A stretch of DNA of 11,400 bases from Candidatus Nesterenkonia stercoripullorum. Its GTDB lineage: Bacteria; Actinomycetota; Actinomycetes; Actinomycetales; Micrococcaceae. Both the position numbers and the translations under genes were made by a program. Numbering within the stretch: the first letter of the stretch is position 1; each line of letters opens with the position of its first letter. The notes below the pieces were generated by a model. That model ran no database searches and was not told the DNA's origin. It saw nothing but the letters and a program-made list of their open reading frames with translations. Shown in pieces: positions 6,906 through 11,400 of this stretch. The DNA lies in contig DXGD01000319.1 in the NCBI GenBank assembly GCA_019114115.1, positions 1 to 11,400 of the forward strand. The letters are read 5' to 3'.

Positions 6906-7040
6906 GAACCCCGAGCCGGGAGCGTGAGGGGGGTCGCTCTAGAATCCGGCTCGGGGTCCTTGTATCACTCGCACCTTGATGAGGTAGTTACTACGTTAAC
7001 GAACGAAAATGGCCCTGCGCTCAATATTCCCTGGGAGTTT
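6906..7040 (-). repeat. Structured intergenic element, copy A
   Basis: This is one of two diverged copies of an intergenic element (the other is at 8095-8239). In plus-strand order it has: a hairpin with a 12-bp stem (6908-6919 with 6946-6957), an inner 5-bp stem (GAGCG 6920-6924, CGCTC 6935-6939) and a G-rich apical loop; the block TGTATCACTCGCACCT at 6961-6976, identical in copy B; a region 6977-6994 matching at 14 of 18 positions; 12 unmatched bases; AAATGG at 7007-7012; and TCCCTGGGAGTTT at 7028-7040, again identical. Copy A lies 49 bp downstream of the minus-strand Rieske gene. Read on the minus strand, the conserved blocks precede the hairpin, which is followed by a T-rich stretch. This suggests a 3'UTR module or small RNA ending in a terminator. 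Strand and function are inferred. Confidence 0.75.
6908..6957 (-). terminator. Hairpin of element A, terminator-like on the minus strand
   Basis: ACCCCGAGCCGG (6908-6919) and CCGGCTCGGGGT (6946-6957) are perfect inverted repeats. Read on the minus strand the stem is followed by TTCTTTC, a moderate U-rich tail, downstream of the Rieske gene. It could also stop plus-strand transcripts leaving the ABC operon. Confidence 0.45.
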
Positions 7041-7089
7041 CCTGTGCATTTTTGCGAAGCTGCGAGCAGGGTCTTTGCGCGGCCCCGTT

Positions 7090-7443
7090 TCAGGACGTCG
7101 CGGCGTCTGGCTGGGATGTCCCAGGATGCAGAATGATGTGTCCATCCTCGATGGAGACCACATGGGTGCGGACGGGGCTGATGGCCGGCAGCGTCTCCGG
7201 GACACCGGTCTTGAGGCAGAAGGCGGAGGCATGCATAGGGCACTCCAGGGTGTCTTCTTCGACGAACCCATCCGAGAGCGCAACTGACTCATGGGAGCAT
7301 TCATCGTCGAGCGCGTAGAATTGCCCATCCTCGGCATGCACGACGGCGATATCGCAGCTGTAGCCGCTGGTTTCGGCATCGACTCGCATCACCTCTCCCT
7401 CAGGGAGCAGGGAAGTAGGGCCGAGATCCACACGAGCTGTCAT
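7090..7443 (-). CDS. Rieske [2Fe-2S] ferredoxin (non-haem iron oxygenase ferredoxin type)
   Basis: The 117-residue protein carries the Rieske cluster motif: C49-S-H51 and C68-P-M-H71, separated by 16 residues. These two Cys and two His ligate a 2Fe-2S cluster that passes single electrons. Length and sequence (SDGFVEEDTLECPMH, SAFCLKTG) match small cytoplasmic ferredoxins of dioxygenase systems and the related protein encoded in many actinobacterial suf iron-sulfur operons. No oxygenase, reductase or suf gene is in the window, so the partner is unknown. ATG 7443 is chosen because family similarity begins there. AGGG just upstream is too close for an ordinary ribosome site, while TATGTT seven bases upstream could support a leaderless transcript. 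ATG 7455 would add four residues. The S4-protein gene lies 74 bp upstream on the same strand. Confidence 0.9.
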   Translation of the reverse strand: MTARVDLGPTSLLPEGEVMRVDAETSGYSCDIAVVHAEDGQFYALDDECSHESVALSDGFVEEDTLECPMHASAFCLKTGVPETLPAISPVRTHVVSIEDGHIILHPGTSQPDAATS

Positions 7444-7450
7444 ATCCCTC

Positions 7451-7456
7451 AACATA
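7451..7456 (-). promoter_or_regulatory. -10-like hexamer of the Rieske gene, possible leaderless start
   Basis: On the minus strand TATGTT (4 of 6 matches to TATAAT) is followed by seven bases and ATG 7443, the spacing expected if transcription starts at the initiation codon. No good -35 is visible. Confidence 0.35.
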
Positions 7457-7517
7457 ACAGGTTCGAGGCCACGAGGGATCGGCGCAGAAGGGCGATACAG
7501 GAAATCCCTGCAGGGGG

Positions 7518-7946
7518 TCATTCTCCGCGCAGTCTGTCGAGCTGGCGACGTTCGCGTTTGGTGGGCCGTCCCGCGCCACGCGGGCGGACGGGCAGCCCGA
7601 CGTCTCGTGGCCGGATGCGCTCGGGGGAGTGGTCGCGGTAGGCCTGGCGAGCAGCCGGTGCGCCTACACGGGATGAGAGCGTGCGGACCACTTCGATGAT
7701 GAGTTCGTGTCCGGGCCTTCTGAGGTGAATCGTCGTTCCGGGGGTCACGCGGACGGAGGCTTTGACGGGCTGACCATCGATTTTCACGTGGCCCGCTCGG
7801 CACGCCGTCGTCGCCGCGGACCGCGTCTTGAACAGCCGCACAGACCACAGCCACGCGTCCACCCGTACTGGGGTGGTGGAGCCGACCTGGGCTGGGGCGG
7901 GGGCACCGCCAGCGTCCGAGGGGGCTTGCTGCTGATGATCGGACAT
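7518..7946 (-). CDS. S4-domain RNA-binding protein (Hsp15-like)
   Basis: The 142-residue product begins with a disordered Gln/Ala/Pro-rich stretch of about 25 residues. An S4 domain follows (about 27-80): RVDAWLWSVRLFKTRSAATT, then AGHVKIDGQPVKASVRVTPG, the helix-turn-strand fold that binds structured RNA. The C-terminus is very basic (RPRGAGRPTKRERRQLDRL). E. coli Hsp15 is similar in size and layout; it binds free 50S subunits carrying a stalled nascent chain and helps recycle them. That role here is by family analogy. ATG 7946 fits the domain start; the frame stays open to 8162 without family similarity. TAAGCT seven bases upstream of the ATG suggests a leaderless transcript. The Rieske gene follows 74 bp downstream and might be cotranscribed. 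Confidence 0.87.
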   Translation of the reverse strand: MSDHQQQAPSDAGGAPAPAQVGSTTPVRVDAWLWSVRLFKTRSAATTACRAGHVKIDGQPVKASVRVTPGTTIHLRRPGHELIIEVVRTLSSRVGAPAARQAYRDHSPERIRPRDVGLPVRPRGAGRPTKRERRQLDRLRGE

Positions 7947-7953
7947 GGCATCC

Positions 7954-7959
7954 AGCTTA
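7954..7959 (-). promoter_or_regulatory. -10-like hexamer of the S4-protein gene, possible leaderless start
   Basis: On the minus strand TAAGCT lies seven bases before ATG 7946. There is no ribosome site in the intervening GGATGCC and no clear -35. Confidence 0.3.
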
Positions 7960-8058
7960 GGTCCCAACGGCGGATGATGCAGTCCGTCCCGTTCTGCCCT
8001 CGGGAGCTGCGCCGCCTCGGGCGTCCTTATCGGTGAGCGCAGGCGCGGAGTGAGGTCC

Positions 8059-8082
8059 GGGGGTGGGGTGGGCGCGGGAGGG
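8059..8082 (+). other. G-quadruplex-forming motif
   Basis: Five runs of at least three G occur within 24 bases, separated by 1, 1, 3 and 1 bases (runs at 8059-8063, 8065-8068, 8070-8072, 8076-8078 and 8080-8082). This meets the standard pattern for an intramolecular G-quadruplex with very short loops. It lies in the non-coding gap between element B and the S4-protein gene; minus-strand RNA would be C-rich here. Confidence 0.6.
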
Positions 8083-8094
8083 CCCGCAGAAGAG

Positions 8095-8239
8095 GACAGG
8101 CCCCGTGCCGAGAGCGTGAGGGGGACGCTGTCTCGGCACGGGGCCTGCTGTATCACTCGCACCTAGAAGAGGCAGTTACCACTCTAGGGAGAGTAAATGG
8201 GCATTCAATGCACGTGACCTGGGGAGTCCCTGGGAGTTT
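8095..8239 (-). repeat. Structured intergenic element, copy B
   Basis: This is the second copy of the element found at 6906-7040. It has a perfect 17-bp stem (8097-8113 with 8131-8147); the shared GAGCG plus loop TGAGGGGGA (8117-8125); TGTATCACTCGCACCT at 8149-8164, identical to copy A; the 8165-8182 region; AAATGG at 8195-8200, at exactly the same distance as in copy A; and TCCCTGGGAGTTT at 8227-8239. An 11-bp length difference lies between the last two blocks. The stem differs from copy A by compensatory pairs. The element starts 7 bp after the stop codon of the minus-strand lipoprotein gene, so on that strand it is its 3'UTR. Confidence 0.75.
8097..8147 (-). terminator. Hairpin of element B, terminator-like on the minus strand
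   Basis: A 17-bp perfect GC-rich inverted repeat with a 17-nt loop, containing a further 3-bp stem, lies about 100 bp downstream of the lipoprotein stop. On the minus strand it is followed by TGTCCTCTTCT, only loosely U-rich. It is the strongest hairpin in the window. Confidence 0.5.
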
Positions 8240-8246
8240 TGGAGGC

Positions 8247-8987
8247 TCAGGCGTCGTCGTCCGCTGAATCCGGATCGCCGGGGGCGTCGGCTGCATCCTC
8301 AGGCACATCTTCAGCTTCATCGGGGTCTTCGCCGGGTGGCTGATCGTCGAGCTGATCGTGATACTCGCCTTCGCAGAAGCCCTCGTCAATCCAGGTCTCG
8401 ACCTCATCCAGATCGTCGCCGACGGCGCTGGTGTCGAGTGCTTCGGGTTCAGTGTCCAGATGCTCGGTGAGCGACTCCAGGGTCGCTTTCACGTCGTCAG
8501 GCGCGAGCTCGGCTGTCTGTTCGACAGCTTCTCGCGCGTCGTCGAGGTCAGCTTGGGAGCCGAATCCCTCTTCGATATCAGTGCGTAGACCCTCCGCCAT
8601 CATCCCCACGGTCATACAGGCCTCATCCTCGGAGAAGAACTCTCCGAGCTCCTCTGAGGATTCCGGCTCGCCGCCTTCTTCGTTATCCGCGTCCTCAGTC
8701 GTCGGCGCGGATTCGTCGGATTCATCCGTCGCGGCAGGAGAGTTCTGCGCAGTCTCCTCGGCAGGTGACGCGGATGGATCGTCCCCGCTGCCCTCCTCGG
8801 TGGTGCAGCCGACCAGCAGCGCGGGTATCGCAGCGAGCGCGAAGACGGCGGCGGCCATCCGCGGGCGCGACGCTGCGCGGTTCGTGCGGTCCTGCGATAT
8901 ACAGCTGAGCTGCCAGGTGCCGACGCCGGCCGTACTCGGCGACGAGGCGGATACGGAGGGGGCTGCAAGGTGATGGAGGCCTGTCAT
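8247..8987 (-). CDS. Acidic lipoprotein of unknown function
   Basis: A lipobox LVGC ends at C61 when ATG 8987 is used. Before it lies a positively charged stretch (RTNRAASRPR, 34-43) and a hydrophobic core (about 44-58), a lipoprotein signal peptide for export and lipid anchoring. The start is uncertain: 8987 gives 246 residues with an unusually long leader, ATG 8858 removes the charged region, and the frame stays open to 9089. The mature protein has a Ser/Glu/Asp-rich linker, a predicted helical domain of about 95 residues bounded by two cysteines (in EDEACMTVG and DEGFCEGEY) that may form a disulfide outside the cell, and a strongly acidic tail. I recognise no family. The high acid content fits a salt-tolerant organism. 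Element B follows its stop directly. Confidence 0.75.
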   Translation of the reverse strand: MTGLHHLAAPSVSASSPSTAGVGTWQLSCISQDRTNRAASRPRMAAAVFALAAIPALLVGCTTEEGSGDDPSASPAEETAQNSPAATDESDESAPTTEDADNEEGGEPESSEELGEFFSEDEACMTVGMMAEGLRTDIEEGFGSQADLDDAREAVEQTAELAPDDVKATLESLTEHLDTEPEALDTSAVGDDLDEVETWIDEGFCEGEYHDQLDDQPPGEDPDEAEDVPEDAADAPGDPDSADDDA

Positions 8988-9099
8988 GGTGAACAGTGTC
9001 GCATGCAGGAGGGGCGCCGGCATTACATTCTCATCACAGAGCCTGTGGCGCGTGAGAAATTTCCCCTGAGGCATCACTGGGGGTGACATAGTCGGGGGT

Positions 9100-9162
9100 G
9101 AGGGGCAGCGGCCTCGCCGCGGGCTTGCGGTAGGGCCTCACAGCGGGAGGCCGCTGCTTCTC
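9100..9162. other. Strong hairpin in the divergent region
   Basis: GCAGCGGCCTC (9105-9115) and GAGGCCGCTGC (9147-9157) are perfect inverted repeats around a 31-nt loop. The stem extends outward to 9100 and 9162 through five more pairs, two of them G-T. It could be a terminator for readthrough on either strand, or a structured leader element. It does not share the loop or flanking blocks of the elements at 6906 and 8095. Confidence 0.55.
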
Positions 9163-9185
9163 ACGTCCGGCGGGCATGAGCTTCA

Positions 9186-9230
9186 GCTGAGATCATCGAC
9201 GCTGAGGTCTTGACCGCTGAGAGCTTCGTC
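9186..9230. repeat. 15-bp tandem repeat (three units)
   Basis: Three adjacent 15-mers begin with GCTGAG at 9186, 9201 and 9216 (GCTGAGATCATCGAC, GCTGAGGTCTTGACC, GCTGAGAGCTTCGTC). Beyond the shared six bases they are diverged but keep a pyrimidine-rich second half. The array lies between the hairpin and the peptidase promoter. Confidence 0.5.
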
Positions 9231-9302
9231 GCCGCCGGTGCCGCGACACGAGAGTACCCCAGAAAGCTTCAACTCGCGCTTTAACCTGGCGGTGCTCAAC
9301 CG

Positions 9303-9331
9303 TTCTCAAGACGTGATCTCTGCGTTACAGT
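9303..9331 (+). promoter_or_regulatory. Promoter of the M23 peptidase gene
   Basis: TTCTCA (9303-9308) and TACAGT (9326-9331) are each 4 of 6 matches to the -35 and -10 consensus, with an ideal 17-bp spacer. A small inverted repeat, CGGT/ACCG (9290-9302), abuts the -35. Predicted initiation near 9338 leaves about 235 nt of leader before GTG 9574. Confidence 0.45.
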
Positions 9332-9573
9332 ATTGCTGACACCAGCGAGCGTTCAGCGTAGGCTTCCCATCTTCTCAGGATGCTCGTTGCTTCCCCAGTC
9401 ACTAGTCAGCCTCTGACCACGCGGTCGGGTGCGCCCGTTCGCGCGGGTACGTCTACCGCGGGCTGTCCACGCCAAACGAGCGAGGGACGGAATAGGAACG
9501 AGATGTTTCGCGCCTTCCGTCAGCGACGTTTCGCGCGGGTCGTCACCGTTGAACGTTTAGTGAGGAAGCAGCT

Positions 9574-11400
9574 GTGTCGAAAAAACTTTCGACGGCCGTT
9601 GTCGGCACCCTTGCCGTCGGCCTGACTCTGCCGTTGAGCACCACTGGTGCCGCGGCCTCTCCTATTGTCCCCAGCACTGCGCCGCAGGCGCCTGGCGTCG
9701 GGGTGGATGCGCCGTCGTCCACGCTGAACACCGGGGCGGGGGTGGACATCACCTCCAACCGGAATGCCACCACGTTCCGACTCCCATTGGCCGCGGGCAG
9801 TTACAGCTACACCTCACCGTATGGGCCCCGCTGCATGCCGATAGCCGGCGCGTCGACGTACCACCTCGGCCAGGATCTCGGAGCCCGGGATGGCAGTCCC
9901 ATCTACTCCATCGCCGATGGCACTGTGGTGCGGACCTTCAGCGGCAACCGGTACAACGCCGGCTACATCGTGGTCCAGCACCGCATCGACGGGCGGACCT
10001 TCCACAGCGCGTACCTGCACATGTGGAACGCCAATACTCACGTCCGCACCGGGCAGAACGTCACGGCGGGTCAGACCATTGGGCTGGTGGGCAACTCGGG
10101 GCCATCAACGGCACCGCACTTGCACCTGGAAGTCTGGGACGGCGCATGGCTCAGCGGGAAATCGCTGAATCCCACCACCTGGCTGGCAGGCCGGGGAGTC
10201 AGCTTGAGCGGCAACGCCCATACTGTCCTCAACATCTCGAACCCCACCTCCTGCACGTACTACACGAGCACAGCCACTCAGCTGCGCGCGAGCGCAAGCT
10301 CCTCAGGCCGCATCCTTCAGCAGCTCAACCGAGGTACACAGGTCACCGCCATCCCGGGGGAGATGCGCAGCGGCATGGTCAAAGTGCGCGTCAACGGACG
10401 CACCGGCTGGGTCGCCCATGGGCATGTGACGCCGACTCGGCCCGCGGGGGTCACGACTCCGGCTGATAATGGCTCGAGCAGTTCCGGCTCCTCAGCCAAG
10501 AAGATCACGCCGACGTCGTACCGGGTCACTGCACCACTGAATGTGCGCAGTGGACCTGGCACGAACTATCGCGTGGTGCAGGGCATGCAAACCGGCGAGG
10601 TCGTGACAGTGACCGCTACACAAGGCAAATGGCTCCAGTTCACCCGAAACGGTCAGAAAGTCTGGTCCCACGGTGATTACATGCGCAAAGTGAACTCAGG
10701 TTCTTCCTCGTCAGGATCCTCGTCCTCGAGTAGCGGACAGGTGAACGCCGGGGTGAACGGCGCGAAGTACCGTGTGAGCAACGTGTGGCTGCGTATTCGC
10801 ACCGGGCCGGGTACGAACTACTCCATGCTCGGCACTCTCAGTCCCAACGCCCAGATCACGGCAACGGGCAAGAGTGGATCATGGATCAGCTTCCGGCACA
10901 ATAACCGCACTGTGTGGGTTCACGGTGACTACCTGCGCAAGACGGCCAATGCTCCCTCGAGCAGCGGAAGCTCGTCCAACGCTACTCGCACCGCCACGAC
11001 GACAGTGTGGCAGAACTTCCGCAGCGGACCCTCGCTCAGCGCCTCGGTGGTTCGCGGCGTCGCCCCGCAGCGCGCGGTCCAGATCATTTCGGGCCCGAAG
11101 AACGGCTGGTACCAGGTGCGCCTGGATGGCAGGACGGGGTGGATGTACGGCGCCTACCTGAACTTCTCCTCGGGTGGTCAGGTCTTCGACCCAGAGGAGA
11201 TGGATCTCTCTGACCTTGAAGAGGCCAGCCGGGAAGGTGCCGACCAGAGCACCGAGAAGCCAGCCGAGAAGCCAGCCAAGCAGAAGCCTCCGCAGAAATC
11301 TGGGGAGAACTCCGGGGAGAAGTCCGGGCAGAAGAAATCCGCCGCCCCGGAGCGCCCTGCTCAGCAGAAGGACGCCGAGGCTGAGCCCACCGACGAAGCG
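9574..11400 (+). CDS. Secreted M23 (LytM-type) metallopeptidase with four SH3b domains (3' end outside window)
   Basis: Frame 1 is open from GTG 9574 (GAGGA at 9562-9566, spacing 7) to the window edge, 609 codons without a stop. Residues 1-28 form a Sec signal peptide (KK, hydrophobic core, GAAAS). The M23 peptidase domain spans about 70-200: zinc ligands H97 and D101 in YHLGQD and H184 in APHLHLE, with H149 and H182 as the catalytic histidines. All are intact, so it should cut peptide cross-links in peptidoglycan. Four SH3b wall-binding domains follow (about 227-289, 316-372, 399-456 and 470-530), several with RSGPGTNY-like motifs, joined by Ser/Gly linkers. Beyond 531 is a charged, disordered Lys/Pro/Glu tail. 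Probable roles are cell separation or wall remodelling outside the cell. Confidence 0.92.
   Translation, partial: MSKKLSTAVVGTLAVGLTLPLSTTGAAASPIVPSTAPQAPGVGVDAPSSTLNTGAGVDITSNRNATTFRLPLAAGSYSYTSPYGPRCMPIAGASTYHLGQDLGARDGSPIYSIADGTVVRTFSGNRYNAGYIVVQHRIDGRTFHSAYLHMWNANTHVRTGQNVTAGQTIGLVGNSGPSTAPHLHLEVWDGAWLSGKSLNPTTWLAGRGVSLSGNAHTVLNISNPTSCTYYTSTATQLRASASSSGRILQQLNRGTQVTAIPGEMRSGMVKVRVNGRTGWVAHGHVTPTRPAGVTTPADNGSSSSGSSAKKITPTSYRVTAPLNVRSGPGTNYRVVQGMQTGEVVTVTATQGKWLQFTRNGQKVWSHGDYMRKVNSGSSSSGSSSSSSGQVNAGVNGAKYRVSNVWLRIRTGPGTNYSMLGTLSPNAQITATGKSGSWISFRHNNRTVWVHGDYLRKTANAPSSSGSSSNATRTATTTVWQNFRSGPSLSASVVRGVAPQRAVQIISGPKNGWYQVRLDGRTGWMYGAYLNFSSGGQVFDPEEMDLSDLEEASREGADQSTEKPAEKPAKQKPPQKSGENSGEKSGQKKSAAPERPAQQKDAEAEPTDEA

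Larger units (their letters stand above)
8988..9573. other. Divergent non-coding region between lipoprotein and M23 genes
   Basis: This stretch of nearly 590 bp separates the minus-strand lipoprotein start from the plus-strand peptidase start. It holds a strong hairpin (9100-9162), a 15-bp tandem repeat (9186-9230), a promoter (9303-9331) and a leader of about 235 nt with small inverted repeats, such as GTCAG/CTGAC near 9407-9419, and a 9-bp direct repeat GTTTCGCGC (9505-9513 and 9528-9536). The lipoprotein promoter should also be here but is not evident. No convincing gene is seen. A short basic frame starting at ATG 9503 overlaps the peptidase start and is unsupported. Confidence 0.6.

Noticed and set aside
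7454..7854. Extension of the Rieske frame upstream to 7854.
   Set aside because: It overlaps the S4-protein gene in another frame, and Rieske-family similarity starts only after 7443.
6906..8239. Miniature transposon (MITE) explanation for the paired elements.
   Set aside because: No matching terminal inverted repeats or target-site duplications could be seen at the edges. Conservation is in internal blocks with compensatory stem changes. It is not fully excluded without more copies.
9380..9573. c-di-AMP (ydaO) riboswitch upstream of the peptidase.
   Set aside because: Gene context is suitable, but the conserved ydaO motifs, such as GGTGAATC, were not found by eye. A covariance search would settle it.

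Overview
The window is high-GC DNA with actinobacterial character. GTG starts, strong GAGG-type ribosome sites, starts that look leaderless and the gene families all suggest a member of the Micrococcales, probably a Micrococcaceae relative. The secreted and lipid-anchored proteins are very acidic, which would suit a halotolerant genus such as Nesterenkonia. The genus is inference only. No rRNA, tRNA, CRISPR array, insertion sequence or phage gene is visible.

Left part (1-4374): the last 33 codons of a probable cardiolipin synthase; a TetR-family repressor; an imperfect-palindrome operator lying in a promoter; a large MMPL/RND-type membrane transporter with a long coiled-coil loop, probably controlled by that repressor; and, convergent with it, a NagD-like HAD-IIA phosphatase.

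Middle (4375-6761): a divergent intergenic region largely filled by a degenerate 13-bp tandem array, then a promoter with an inverted repeat and a compact three-gene operon on the plus strand: YtrA-type GntR regulator, ABC ATPase and six-helix membrane protein. This is the layout of YtrA-controlled transporters linked in other bacteria to cell-envelope stress.

Right-middle (6762-9089): a 17-bp tandem array, then three minus-strand genes: a Rieske ferredoxin, an S4-domain RNA-binding protein (Hsp15-like) and an acidic lipoprotein of unknown function. Two diverged copies of one structured intergenic element of about 135-145 bp lie here, at 6906-7040 and 8095-8239, each downstream of a minus-strand gene. 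They share a long hairpin with three compensatory base-pair changes, a near-constant loop and an identical 16-base block. This is the most unusual feature of the window.

Right end (9090-11400): a roughly 480-bp non-coding region with a strong hairpin, a 15-bp tandem repeat, a promoter and a leader of about 235 nt, followed by a secreted M23 metallopeptidase with four SH3b domains. Its coding sequence runs off the window.

Themes: cell envelope (cardiolipin synthase, MMPL transporter, ABC exporter, lipoprotein, peptidoglycan hydrolase); intergenic short tandem repeats of three different periods (13, 17, 15 bp); and several minus-strand genes whose start codon lies 7 nt from a -10-like hexamer, suggesting leaderless transcripts.
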